Below, piece by piece: positions 9,000 to 17,396 of a DNA stretch of 32,077 bases. Location of the stretch: positions 1 to 32,077 of the forward strand of contig MGVB01000129.1 in NCBI GenBank assembly GCA_001800275.1, written 5' to 3'. Position 1 is the first letter of the stretch. The number at the start of each line of letters is the position of its first letter. Made by a program: the position numbers and the translations under genes. The notes under the pieces are model-generated. The model saw only the letters and a list, made by a program, of their open reading frames with translations, did not search any database and was not told the origin of the DNA. Source of the stretch: Elusimicrobia bacterium RIFOXYA12_FULL_57_11 (lineage in GTDB: Bacteria; Elusimicrobiota; Elusimicrobia; Elusimicrobiales; UBA9959).

Positions 9000-9689
9000 T
9001 TATTCCGCTTCGAACCTGTAGCCGTAGTTCTTTACCGTCACTATGCGCTTGCCTTCGGCGCCAAGTTTTTTCCGCAGCGTGCCTATGTGCACGTCCACGG
9101 TACGGGTCTCTATCTCTACAGAGGCGTCCAGCCCCCAGGCCTTCTCCAACAGGGCCTCTCGCGACAGCATTTTACCGCCTGAAGCCATTAACGCTTTAAG
9201 CAGTTCGAATTCACGGGCCGTCAGGCTCAGCGGCTTACCCTTAAGCGTAACCGCAACACGGGCGGGGTCCAGCTCAAGCTCCCCCGCCCGGCAGATATCC
9301 GGCGCGGGCGCCGCGGCGCGCGAACGCCGCAGCACGGCGCTAACCCGCGCAAGCAGTTCTTTGATCCCGAACGGCTTGGTGATATAATCATCCGCGCCAA
9401 GCCCGAGCCCGAGCACCTTATCGGATTCTTCCCCCTTGGCGGTCAGCATGATTACGGGGATAGCGGCAGTTTTCGCGTCCAGCTTCAGCCTGCGGCAGAC
9501 GTCCAGCCCGTCCAGGCCGGGCAGCATCAGGTCCAATAAGATCAGGGCCGGGCGTTCCTTAGCGGCTGTCGCGGCGGCAAAAGATCCGTCATGCAGCAGC
9601 AGCGTCTTATAACCCTCTTTTCTAAGGTTATAATCGAGCATCCGGGCTATGTCTTTTTCATCTTCGACTATCAGTATCTTCGTATCCAT
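9000..9689 (-). CDS. phoB: PhoB-type OmpR-family response regulator
   Basis: A 229-aa two-domain regulator. The receiver domain has the acidic pair E9/D10, phospho-acceptor D53 (ILLDLMLPG), T83 and K105. A winged-helix Trans_reg_C domain follows (about 130-229, with LTAREFELLKAL and TRTVDVHIGTLRKKL). The start MDTKILIVEDE at 9689 is chosen because the receiver fold begins there; the open frame upstream runs into the DUF350 gene without homology. The sequence before the ATG is A/T-rich with no ribosome site. It is paired with phoR 3 nt downstream and sits 40 nt after the DUF350 gene. Its likely target is the 11-bp-phased Pho box at 7719-7758. Confidence 0.93.
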   Translation of the reverse strand: MDTKILIVEDEKDIARMLDYNLRKEGYKTLLLHDGSFAAATAAKERPALILLDLMLPGLDGLDVCRRLKLDAKTAAIPVIMLTAKGEESDKVLGLGLGADDYITKPFGIKELLARVSAVLRRSRAAAPAPDICRAGELELDPARVAVTLKGKPLSLTAREFELLKALMASGGKMLSREALLEKAWGLDASVEIETRTVDVHIGTLRKKLGAEGKRIVTVKNYGYRFEAE

Positions 9690-9729
9690 TTTAAATATTA
9701 AGATCAGTTTGCCGCCCAGGTCACGCCTG

Positions 9730-10581
9730 TCAACCGATAACCCAGCCCAGCAGTATGGAAACGCCAATAAAGACCAGGGCGTCTATAATTCCGGCCGCCT
9801 TGTTGGGCGGCGCGTGTTTATAGATCTCGTCGTTAAACGTGGCCTTGGGGAAAAGCCAGGCATCGGCCAGCCAGCGCGCCCCCAGCAGGGCGGCAAAACC
9901 AAAACCGAAATAACCGGTGCTCTCCAGCGTGCTTCGGGCAAAACCCAGGAACGGCCCCGAGATAGCCGTACGCACCAGGTTGCCGAAGGCTATAATGCCG
10001 CCGGCTATACTGAGCGCCGCCGGAAAATTCCCGCGGCCCAGCTCACCCTGAATATCCAGGCGGAATATCCGCAGGTAACCCGCCAGCGCCAGCGCCAGGA
10101 ACACCTGCCCAAGCAGCCAGAAATAAAGCATGATCCCCGGCCCGCCGGCATCGCCCCAGGAGGCCCCCAGTATCATAAGGCCCAACGCCACATAGTGGGC
10201 GGCTTCCACCAGCCCGCACTCTACGCTTCCATTTTTCAGGCCCCGGGCAAGGTTCCAGGAAGACATGTAGGTCTTTTCCGCTATAAGGTGAGAAGCGTTC
10301 AGCAGCAGCACGGCCAGCGCCCCGAAAACAACGGCTTCGAGCAAACCCAGCCACAAAGAATCGGACGCCCAGGAAATAGGCCCGCCCAGGCTGAGCAGGA
10401 TGGCCAGGTAGTACCCGCCCGAGCTGAGCGCGAGCGCCAGGTTCCCGCCGGAAAGTATACCGGCGTCGGCAGTCTTCCATTGCGGGAACCTGGCCCTTAT
10501 CCGTTTACCCGCGTAACACAGGCCAATACCTATAATGAGGTAAGCCGTAAATTTAAATATCGAATAAACGAACTCAGACAT
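9730..10581 (-). CDS. DUF350 family membrane protein (two repeats)
   Basis: A 283-aa polytopic membrane protein with about eight hydrophobic segments. Two DUF350 units are recognisable: GGNLALALSSGGYYLAILLS near 44-63 and GNFPAALSIAGGIIAFGNLV about 140 residues later. The function of DUF350 (YjfL-like) is not established. From memory of comparative genomics, these proteins occur beside spermidine-synthase-like and PspA/envelope-stress genes, and the context here repeats that: a SpeE-like protein and a DUF4178-like protein precede it in the same operon. Its start overlaps the FemAB-like gene by 8 nt, indicating translational coupling. Confidence 0.82.
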   Translation of the reverse strand: MSEFVYSIFKFTAYLIIGIGLCYAGKRIRARFPQWKTADAGILSGGNLALALSSGGYYLAILLSLGGPISWASDSLWLGLLEAVVFGALAVLLLNASHLIAEKTYMSSWNLARGLKNGSVECGLVEAAHYVALGLMILGASWGDAGGPGIMLYFWLLGQVFLALALAGYLRIFRLDIQGELGRGNFPAALSIAGGIIAFGNLVRTAISGPFLGFARSTLESTGYFGFGFAALLGARWLADAWLFPKATFNDEIYKHAPPNKAAGIIDALVFIGVSILLGWVIG

Positions 10582-11593
10582 TACATACTCCTTTGTCCCT
10601 GGCAGAAATAGTCTCCAGCAGCAGGCGGGCCAACTGAGGGTAGAAATAGAAGTCGCGCGCGCCGCAGGTAACGGCGCGCCGGCCGCCGAACCGGAGCTTA
10701 AACGGGGTAAAGCGGCAATAAGCGTGCTGCGGCTGCCCCTCCGGCGCTATTCCGTAAAAGTCATATACCCGGCAGCCCCGGGCCCGCGCGTCGAGCATTA
10801 TCCGCCAATGCATGGCGTAAGGGGCCATGGCCGAACGCATGAAGGGGGCGCTGGCCCCGTACAGGTAAGTGGCTTTTCCGCCATAAAATACCACCACGGC
10901 CGTGGACAACAGCATGCCTTTATACCTGGCAAAATAAAGCTTGGCGCCGCCGGACGGGCCCAGGCTTTTAAAGAGGCCATCGAAAAAAGACGTCGGCTCG
11001 CCGCCAAAGCCATGGCGGGCGCATGTCAGTTCAAAAAGATCGTAGAATTCGCCAAGCTCTTCCGGCCCCGCGCAGGACACTTCCACTCCTTTGCGCAGGG
11101 CCAGACGCACATTGTAGCGGCCCTTGGGCTGCATAGCGCGCAGGATATCTTCTTCGGAACCGGAAATATCCACCAGCAGCGTGGGCGTAGGGACGAGGTC
11201 CAGCGGCGCGCGCGGGAATTTATCCAGGAAGTACGGCAATTCCCCCTCCAACAGCGGCTCAAACCTGGCCAGCGGCGCGCCGGTGCGGGCGGCCATTTCA
11301 GAAAGCCTGGCCGTCAGAAGCTCCAGACATTGCCCCGCCTTAAGCAGGTCTTTCCAGGGCAGCACCGGGCCATGCGGCATATGAAAAGGCGAAAGCCCGG
11401 CCTCCACGGAATAAACCAGCGCGCCGCCGGCCAGTTCCTCTCCGTCAAAAAAACCAAGCCGGGCCACCGACTGCCCCTGCGCGGCCTTGAACTCGGACCA
11501 GGCCCAGGACTGCATAAAACCGCTTTCAGGGCAGTTTTTTAACAGTGCTTCCCAGGCCGGAGCGTCTTTCTTCTCTAAGTTTCTGATATTCAT
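10574..11593 (-). CDS. FemAB/FemX-like peptidyltransferase (GNAT fold)
   Basis: A 339-aa soluble protein with the double GNAT fold of the FemAB family. These enzymes use aminoacyl-tRNA to add amino acids to peptidoglycan precursors, or act as related acyltransferases. Family features visible are QSWAWSEFKAAQG near 28-40, PHGPVL near 94-99, the RYNVRLALRKGVEV segment in the middle, a tyrosine-rich YLYGAS and MHWRIMLDARARGCRVYDFYGI near the C-terminus. The ATG at 11593 overlaps the end of the SpeE-like gene by 68 nt, and the stop overlaps DUF350 by 8 nt, so it is locked into this operon. Acceptor and donor cannot be predicted; envelope modification is the natural guess. Confidence 0.83.
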   Translation of the reverse strand: MNIRNLEKKDAPAWEALLKNCPESGFMQSWAWSEFKAAQGQSVARLGFFDGEELAGGALVYSVEAGLSPFHMPHGPVLPWKDLLKAGQCLELLTARLSEMAARTGAPLARFEPLLEGELPYFLDKFPRAPLDLVPTPTLLVDISGSEEDILRAMQPKGRYNVRLALRKGVEVSCAGPEELGEFYDLFELTCARHGFGGEPTSFFDGLFKSLGPSGGAKLYFARYKGMLLSTAVVVFYGGKATYLYGASAPFMRSAMAPYAMHWRIMLDARARGCRVYDFYGIAPEGQPQHAYCRFTPFKLRFGGRRAVTCGARDFYFYPQLARLLLETISARDKGVCNV

Positions 11594-13706
11594 TTAAAGG
11601 CATTTCCACTTTTGACGCAGCAATTTTTGGCGCCGCGATTTTCGGCGCCGCTGCTGCCGGCGCAGCAAATCCTGAAACCGCCGGTTCGGAGGGTTTCACC
11701 AGCAGGCGCGCGGGATTACCCGGCGGCAGCGCCTGCGCTTTGCTTTCAAGCAAAGCCTTCACGAAGACGGCCAGCTCAGGCCCGGGCTGCAGCTGCACGG
11801 CATCCTCGAAAGCCGGCACTCCCGGCAGCGGAAAGCTGACAAGATCCCCGTCATCACGCAGGAGCATTACCGAGCCGGTATCGAAAGACACATATACCCC
11901 GGGCGCAATTTTCATGGACCGCGAGGGCAACTGCCCGGATTCCCGGTCCGGGCGCCCCAGCTTGCCGGCGGCATTGCCGAGAGCCGTTTTTATAGCCTGC
12001 ATATTCACGACCTCCTGCGATTCCCCTTTTATAGGGGGCAGGACCATCCCGGCCGGACCGGCCCACGCAAGCCACTTGCCATGGTCGGACATGGTTTTTT
12101 CCAGCGCCTTCTGCTGCAGCTGAATATTTACAGCCAGGCTCGCCACAGTTTCCGGGTCAGGATGGAACCGGAAAAGAGGCGCGGGATCGTTTTCCTTCAA
12201 CAGGATAAAACTTTCAGCTTCCAGCTTCAGGATGTAGGGCAGAGGCGCCAGCAGCATGAAGAGATTGCCTTCCGCGGAAACCCGCACATTATCAGTAAGG
12301 GCGTAAAAAGTTTTTTCCTGTTTCACGGCCCCGTCCGTAGCCTGCGCGCCTCCCCCCTCCCTGAAAGTAAAAGTTTTTGGCGGATACATCTTCCCGGAAC
12401 TGTCGGGCACAAAGCCGTGATACATCCCCGCGGACTGAAAAACCAGCCCGTGATACGGCGTCACGGTTTTGTTGGAGAAGAAAACTATATCTGCCCCGCT
12501 GCCGCCGCTGCGGGAGGAGTAACCCTTGGCGAACGCGTTGTCCGGGTAAGCCATATTTATCATGATAAGGAGGATGGCGAGCGCCGCCAGCACCCTGTAA
12601 ACCCGCTGCGCTCCGCTGCCGGAGCCGGAAAACAGCGAAGGCAGTTCCGCCCTGAAATCAGCCAGCTCGTCTTTGAGTTTTGCGGCGGCCTGGCCCGAAA
12701 TAGTACCGGCTTCGGCCAGCAGCCGGTCCCAATCGAAGGCGGCCAGAACGGCGGCCAGACGGTCTTCCCACGCCGCCAGCGTTTCCGCGCTCCAGAGCGC
12801 CGGATCTCCGGGGAAGCCGCCGCAGGGCAAAGTGCGGTTGGAGCGGCTGAAAAAATCCAGGCGGTCCAAGCCGGCGGCGGACGGTTCCGGCATATTCAGG
12901 AGGGCAAGGAGCTCGGCGGGATGTTTAAGCGGCGCGGCGATGCCGGCGCCGAACAGGGCCGTCTTCCGGTCAAAACGCATATTCTCACGCAGCACGGAGG
13001 GCGTAAGGAAAGAGGCCGGCACCGGTATTCCCAGGGCGCCCAGCTCCATGGGGGTAATGGCGCGCGGCGACGAAAAGAAAAAGCCCCACTTTCCGTAACC
13101 ATGCTCCGAAAACGAAGGGATGTCAGCGGCCAGCGGCTTTGGATAGAGCCCGGCCGCGCGCAAGGTCTTGTAGATGGCCCAATATGCGGGCGAAAATTTT
13201 TCAGGCGACACGGCATTAAGCGCGAAAATACCGCGCCTTGAAAGTACGCGGCTTATTCCGCTGAAAAAATCCCCGGTGAACAAAGAGCACCCGGCAAGGT
13301 CGCCGGGAAAAGTGAAATCAGCCAGCACAATGTCATACTTGCGTTTTGTGGCCCGCAAAAAAGCCCCGGCTTCGGAACAAGTGACGCTGACCCGGGGATC
13401 GCGCATGGCCCCGGCGTTACAACGCGCAAAAGCCGTGCGCCCAAGCTCCAGCACGGCCGGGGAATAATCAACAAGTTCGGCCGAAACCACCTCTTTAAAT
13501 TTCAAAACCTCCCTTAACGCCAAACCATCACCCCCGCCAAGAACGAGGGCCGAGAGCGGCCGCCGGAACCTGGCCGCCGCCAGGGAGGCCGCCGGCAGAA
13601 CAAGAGTTTCGTGGTAGATGACTTCATCACGGGTATTAAACTGCAGGCTCCCGTCTATATAAAAAGAGAGGGCGCCGCCATGTTCTATCACTTTAAGTTC
13701 CGGCAC
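11526..13706 (-). CDS. Spermidine-synthase-like protein fused to a membrane anchor and an exported domain
   Basis: A 726-aa protein in three parts. Residues about 1-240 have the spermidine-synthase/methyltransferase fold: YIDGSLQFNTRDEVIYHE (16-33), GGGDGLALREV (57-67), ELVDYSP (77-83) and YDIVLADFTFP (124-134). The classical DSTDP active-site motif is therefore DFTFP here: the first acidic residue (D130) is kept but the second is Phe, so normal aminopropyl transfer is doubtful. A single membrane segment follows (about 369-387). After it comes a roughly 340-aa C-terminal region, presumably extracytoplasmic, ending in an Ala/Pro-rich linker with repeated IAAPK. I chose the GTG at 13706 because GGGAGG lies 4 nt upstream. 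It overlaps the DUF4178-like gene by 14 nt. The longer in-frame ATG at 13826 lacks homology. Confidence 0.8.
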   Translation of the reverse strand: MPELKVIEHGGALSFYIDGSLQFNTRDEVIYHETLVLPAASLAAARFRRPLSALVLGGGDGLALREVLKFKEVVSAELVDYSPAVLELGRTAFARCNAGAMRDPRVSVTCSEAGAFLRATKRKYDIVLADFTFPGDLAGCSLFTGDFFSGISRVLSRRGIFALNAVSPEKFSPAYWAIYKTLRAAGLYPKPLAADIPSFSEHGYGKWGFFFSSPRAITPMELGALGIPVPASFLTPSVLRENMRFDRKTALFGAGIAAPLKHPAELLALLNMPEPSAAGLDRLDFFSRSNRTLPCGGFPGDPALWSAETLAAWEDRLAAVLAAFDWDRLLAEAGTISGQAAAKLKDELADFRAELPSLFSGSGSGAQRVYRVLAALAILLIMINMAYPDNAFAKGYSSRSGGSGADIVFFSNKTVTPYHGLVFQSAGMYHGFVPDSSGKMYPPKTFTFREGGGAQATDGAVKQEKTFYALTDNVRVSAEGNLFMLLAPLPYILKLEAESFILLKENDPAPLFRFHPDPETVASLAVNIQLQQKALEKTMSDHGKWLAWAGPAGMVLPPIKGESQEVVNMQAIKTALGNAAGKLGRPDRESGQLPSRSMKIAPGVYVSFDTGSVMLLRDDGDLVSFPLPGVPAFEDAVQLQPGPELAVFVKALLESKAQALPPGNPARLLVKPSEPAVSGFAAPAAAAPKIAAPKIAASKVEMPLNEYQKLREERRSGLGSTVKKLP

Positions 13707-14766
13707 TTTCCCTCCCGGCGCTATCGGACAGAAAACCCGCAAGAACGCAAAGCCCCGTTGCCGCCAGCGGCAGTATGAAAGCCGCGGCGAACTGATAAAA
13801 AGCCCGCGGGCCCGGAGCATAAACAAGGTATTCCAGAAAACTGTAAACCCACAGGGCGGGGAACGCCCCGAAAAGCGCTACCTGGTAATAGCGGCCCGGC
13901 TCCCGCCCCGTGACCAGCGCCGCCAGCAGCCGGGTGAGCACAAGGCAGAGCCCGGAGCAGACCGCGGTCAGGTACCAGAAAGAAAGACCAAAACCATTGA
14001 ACCAGACCAGCGCGGCCACCGCCGCCCATACCACGGCCGAAAAAATAATTACATGGCGCGGCGGGCGCCGCAGCATCATAAGCGCCAGCACTCCCGCGGC
14101 CGGCCCGAAAGAGAAAAAATAATCTACAGGCAGCCCGTTGGTGATACCAATAAACCCGATGATCCCCACCGCGCCGAACCCGGCTTTCGCCTCGTCTCCG
14201 GACACGAACGCCGCGCCGGCGAAGACGCGGGCTTTTTTCCCCAGGATTGTAAAAGTGGAAGGGTCCACCACTATCCCGTCGTAAGCTTCGGGATAATCGC
14301 GGTCCGGCTCCTTCCAGATCTCGATAGCCAGGTTCCTTTTGCGGTCAGCCGAGAAATAATCCCAGGTGAGCTTGGGCACCATGTCGCCTTCATCGTCCTC
14401 GGCCTGCACGGAGGTTTCACCTTCGAAGGAAAAATACTGATTAACGAACTTCACGGAAGCCGGCGCGGAAGCCGGCATATCCAGTTCTTTAAAATTCGCC
14501 CACTGTCCCGGAGTTTTCTCGAACAGAATGCTTTCCAGGAGCGTCTGGCGCGTAAAAACCCAGGCCACAGTCGCTCCGGCGTCTCCCTTTTCCTCCGTTT
14601 CCAGCAGGTAGGCTTCCCCTCCGGGAGAACCCTGCAGCGTCCATTGGACCTCCAGGTAAGAACCGGATTGTTCACAGACCCTTTTCTCGGAAACGGTCCA
14701 TTCAGCGCCCTGATAGCTCAGCACATTCCCGGTATCTATGTCCTCCAGTTTCAGAATTTCACCCAT
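13693..14766 (-). CDS. DUF4178-like protein with C-terminal membrane domain
   Basis: A 357-aa protein whose N-terminal half (about 1-190) is soluble and resembles DUF4178: an opening LEDIDTGNVLSYQGAEWTV, then alternating strands with LEVQW and EAYLLETEE. The C-terminal half holds about six hydrophobic helices. DUF4178 has no known activity. In other bacteria I recall it beside DUF350 and spermidine-synthase-like genes, which is what follows here. It is the first gene of the minus-strand set that continues to DUF350 and perhaps phoBR. It is divergent from tilS across 51 bp; TAAACT at 14778-14783 is a weak -10 candidate, giving a very short leader. No Shine-Dalgarno sequence precedes the ATG. 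Confidence 0.7.
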   Translation of the reverse strand: MGEILKLEDIDTGNVLSYQGAEWTVSEKRVCEQSGSYLEVQWTLQGSPGGEAYLLETEEKGDAGATVAWVFTRQTLLESILFEKTPGQWANFKELDMPASAPASVKFVNQYFSFEGETSVQAEDDEGDMVPKLTWDYFSADRKRNLAIEIWKEPDRDYPEAYDGIVVDPSTFTILGKKARVFAGAAFVSGDEAKAGFGAVGIIGFIGITNGLPVDYFFSFGPAAGVLALMMLRRPPRHVIIFSAVVWAAVAALVWFNGFGLSFWYLTAVCSGLCLVLTRLLAALVTGREPGRYYQVALFGAFPALWVYSFLEYLVYAPGPRAFYQFAAAFILPLAATGLCVLAGFLSDSAGRESAGT

Positions 14767-14780
14767 ACATTACAGTTAGT

Positions 14781-14811
14781 TTATCAAAAATGTGCGCGCT
14801 TTTATTATAAT
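14781..14811 (+). promoter_or_regulatory. tilS promoter (probably leaderless)
   Basis: A perfect -10 TATAAT at 14806-14811 is followed by only 6 nt before the ATG at 14818, so transcription should begin at or next to the start codon. TTATCA at 14781-14786 is a possible -35, at a long 19-bp spacing. Confidence 0.6.
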
Positions 14812-14817
14812 GGGATA

Positions 14818-15561
14818 ATGGATTCACGCAAGACCGTCACCATAAAACTCTGGAACAAGCTGATGGCCAATGTCCGCAAAAGACAGCTGTTCCCGGACGG
14901 GGCGTCTGTGTTGCTGGCGGTCTCGGGCGGCCCGGATTCCGTGGTCATGCTGGATTTTTTTGCCGGCCAGGAGCGTGCGCACCGGCTGCGCCTGTGCGTC
15001 TGCCACATCAACCACAAACTGCGCGGCGCCGCGGCCGGCGCGGACGCCTCTTTTGTAAAGGAACTCGGCGCACATTACGGGATAGAGACCGTCATACTTT
15101 CCGCTGACGTCAAAAAACTGGCCGCCAGGGCCGGCACCGGCATCGAGCAGGCGGCCAGGACCGCGCGCTACCGGCTGCTTTCGGCCACGGCGTTGAAGAA
15201 AAAATACGCCTTTGTAGCCACGGCGCACCACTCCGACGACCACGTCGAAACCATTCTTTTGAATTTGCTGCGGGGGACAGAACCCAAAGGACTGCTGGGC
15301 ATACCCGCCAGGCGGGAACTGTGCAGGAAAGGAAAGTTCAGGGTGGAGCTTATCCGCCCTATGCTGGCGGTGGCGCGGCGGGATATAGAGGTTTACCTGA
15401 AAGCCAATGGCCTTCCCTCACGTAAAGACCACACCAACGACGACGAACATTACAGGCGCAACTGGATAAGGAAGACCCTGCTGCCGCTGCTTGAAAAAAA
15501 GCAGCCGCGCTTGCGCGAACACCTGGCCGAACTTTCGGCAAAACTTGCGAAAACGCTGTAA
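14818..15561 (+). CDS. tilS: tRNA(Ile)-lysidine synthetase, short form
   Basis: A 247-aa N-type PP-loop ATPase. SGGPDS lies at 36-41, preceded by VLLAV. Other family signatures are CHINHKLRG, ARTARYRLL, ATAHHSDDHVETILLNLLRG and the RKDHTNDD...RNWIRKTLLP segment. TilS adenylates C34 of tRNA-Ile(CAU) and replaces its O2 with lysine, changing decoding from AUG to AUA. The C-terminal substrate-binding domains of the larger forms are missing; the protein ends soon after the catalytic domain, like other compact versions. The start at 14818 fits the leaderless promoter; ATG 14863 (MANVRK) is an alternative. It converges with the symporter gene, 8 nt away. Confidence 0.93.
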   Translation: MDSRKTVTIKLWNKLMANVRKRQLFPDGASVLLAVSGGPDSVVMLDFFAGQERAHRLRLCVCHINHKLRGAAAGADASFVKELGAHYGIETVILSADVKKLAARAGTGIEQAARTARYRLLSATALKKKYAFVATAHHSDDHVETILLNLLRGTEPKGLLGIPARRELCRKGKFRVELIRPMLAVARRDIEVYLKANGLPSRKDHTNDDEHYRRNWIRKTLLPLLEKKQPRLREHLAELSAKLAKTL

Positions 15562-15569
15562 GCTCTGGC

Positions 15570-16895
15570 TCAGACCTGCCGCGCCTCCGAAGGGACCATT
15601 GAAGCTTTCCAAAGCTTTTCCGATTTCGCCACATAAGCTACGGCGCTGAGGTCCCCATAAACGTTTACCGTAGTACGGCTCATATCAAGTATCCGGTCCA
15701 CTCCCAGAATTATAGCTATCCCTTCTCCCGGCACCCCGAACATAGCCAGTATGCCCACCATCAGCGGGATGGAGCCGCCGGGAACGCCTGCCGCGCCCAC
15801 TGCGGTTATAACGGCCATAACAACCACCACTATCATCTGCCCCAGCGTCAGGACTATACCGAACACCTGACACAGGAAGATAACGGTAATTCCTTCAAAA
15901 ATAGAAGTACCGTTCATACACATGGTGGACCCGAGCGGCAGCACAAAACCGGCTATCTGCGGCGGGACGCCCAGCCCCTGTTCCGCGGCGGCCAGCGCGG
16001 TGGGCAGCGTGGCGGAACTGGAACTGGTGGAAAACGCGGTCACCAGGGCCGACCGCACGCGGGCAAAGAACAGGGCCGGGGAAATGCCGACCGCAAAACG
16101 CAGTACCAACGACATATTAACCCCGGCGTGGAAAAGCAGGGCGCCCAATACCACCAGCACATACCCGCCCAGCGGCAGCAGCAGCGCGAAACCGAAACGG
16201 GACGTAACCCCGAAGATAAGCGCGGTCACGCCATACGGGGCCAGCTTCATGGCCATCCCTACTATGGAGATCACCACGCAATTGAGAGACTCCAGCACGT
16301 CTATCATGGGTTTTGCGCGGGCTGGCGGGATAAGCGTCAGCGCCGCGCCAAACATCAAACCAAAAAATATGATTCCAAGCATGTCCCCGTCGGCAGCCGA
16401 CTTCACCGGGTTACGCGTAACCATGTTGACAAAAGTCTCAACCCCGAAATTACCGGTCCGTGAGGCCGTCACCTTACTCTCGGCGTCGGCGGCGTAAGTG
16501 GCCATAAGCTCGCTCCTGACCGCAGGGTCAAGCCCGCTGCCGGGCTGTATGGCATTAACAAAGACCAGCCCCGTCGCCGCGGCAAGGAAGGTGGTAACAA
16601 GGAAGTACCCTACCGCCTTCCCCCCCACGCGGCCAACGCGACGCAGGTCGCCAAGGCCGGCCACGCCCATCGCTATTGAAGCAAAAACCAGCGGCATCAC
16701 TATCATGAAGAGCAGGCGCAGAAAAATCTGTCCCAGCGGACCGGCAATGAAATAATTCAACCATTCCACAAGCGGATGCTTTCCGCCCAGCTGCGTGTTC
16801 GCGAGTATCCCAAGCGAAGCCCCGGCCAGCAGACCGAGGAGTATCCTGGTATGAAGCTTCATCCCTTTCCTGCCGTCGTCTATTGATTTTGTCAT
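15570..16895 (-). CDS. Dicarboxylate/amino acid:cation symporter (DAACS family)
   Basis: A 441-aa membrane protein of the GltP/DctA family that moves acidic amino acids or C4-dicarboxylates with Na+ or H+. Hallmarks are the serine-rich hairpin STSSSSATLPTAL, the hairpin-2 region PLGSTMCMNGTSIFEGI and the carboxylate-binding helix DRILDMSRTTVNVYGD. About eight transmembrane helices plus two re-entrant loops are expected, and the length is normal. Two starts are plausible: ATG 16895 (GGGGA 6 nt upstream) and ATG 16862 (MKLHTRILL, AGGA 5 nt upstream). The second gives the usual N-terminus of the family. The 111-bp gap upstream shows no clear terminator. Confidence 0.94.
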   Translation of the reverse strand: MTKSIDDGRKGMKLHTRILLGLLAGASLGILANTQLGGKHPLVEWLNYFIAGPLGQIFLRLLFMIVMPLVFASIAMGVAGLGDLRRVGRVGGKAVGYFLVTTFLAAATGLVFVNAIQPGSGLDPAVRSELMATYAADAESKVTASRTGNFGVETFVNMVTRNPVKSAADGDMLGIIFFGLMFGAALTLIPPARAKPMIDVLESLNCVVISIVGMAMKLAPYGVTALIFGVTSRFGFALLLPLGGYVLVVLGALLFHAGVNMSLVLRFAVGISPALFFARVRSALVTAFSTSSSSATLPTALAAAEQGLGVPPQIAGFVLPLGSTMCMNGTSIFEGITVIFLCQVFGIVLTLGQMIVVVVMAVITAVGAAGVPGGSIPLMVGILAMFGVPGEGIAIILGVDRILDMSRTTVNVYGDLSAVAYVAKSEKLWKASMVPSEARQV

Positions 16896-17006
16896 TTCTT
16901 ATCCCCGGTATTTGGATTATTCCTTAACTCCAGCGGCGCTGCGGGCCCAAAAATCCCTCTTTGGACAGATGCCAGAAGCGGGCGGCGCCGGCCTCCCCCC
17001 GGAGTT

Positions 17007-17387
17007 TTAATTCTCCCCGGAGACAGGAGGCGGGATTAAGTCATCCATAACGCTCTGCAGCATTGCCAGGCCGAACGGTTTCTTAAGGAAACGCAGTTTG
17101 GGGTCCTGCTCCACGAGAGCGACCCCTTTCAGCAGTTCCACCCCGCTCCAGAGGATAAACGGCGCGTCAGCGTAGGCGGGCAGCGCCCGGGTTTTCCGGT
17201 AAAGCTCTATACCGTCGAAAACCGGGAGGTTTATATCCGAAATCACCAGGTCCGCCTTTGTGTCGGTTATCTTTTGCATGAATTCGGTCCCGTCTATGGC
17301 CAGCAGCACCGTATGCCCCTGGAATTCAAAATGCGGGAGCAGCATCATCAGCAGATTCTGGTCGTCGTCAGCGATGACTATTTTCAT
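17007..17387 (-). CDS. Stand-alone receiver-domain response regulator
   Basis: A 126-aa CheY-like single receiver domain with the acidic cluster D7/D8/D9, phospho-acceptor D51 (LVISDINLP) and K103 in LKKPFG. S81 stands at the usual Thr/Ser switch position. There is no output domain, so it must act through protein contacts. No kinase is encoded nearby, making it an orphan here. It follows the NAD(P)HX epimerase gene by 9 nt and is probably in the same transcript. Confidence 0.88.
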   Translation of the reverse strand: MKIVIADDDQNLLMMLLPHFEFQGHTVLLAIDGTEFMQKITDTKADLVISDINLPVFDGIELYRKTRALPAYADAPFILWSGVELLKGVALVEQDPKLRFLKKPFGLAMLQSVMDDLIPPPVSGEN

Positions 17388-17396
17388 ATATGCCTT

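Noticed and set aside
9690-9733. TTGACA at 9728-9733 as a -35 box for phoB
   Set aside because: The only A/T-rich -10-like sequence (TAATAT, 9695-9700) is 27 bp away, too far for a normal promoter.
12081-13241. Plus-strand open frame of 386 codons inside the SpeE-like gene
   Set aside because: Antisense to a frame with clear family motifs; no ribosome site or domain.
13707-13826. Longer N-terminus for the SpeE-like protein
   Set aside because: The extra 40 residues lie inside the DUF4178-like gene and lack homology, while GTG 13706 has a strong GGGAGG site.
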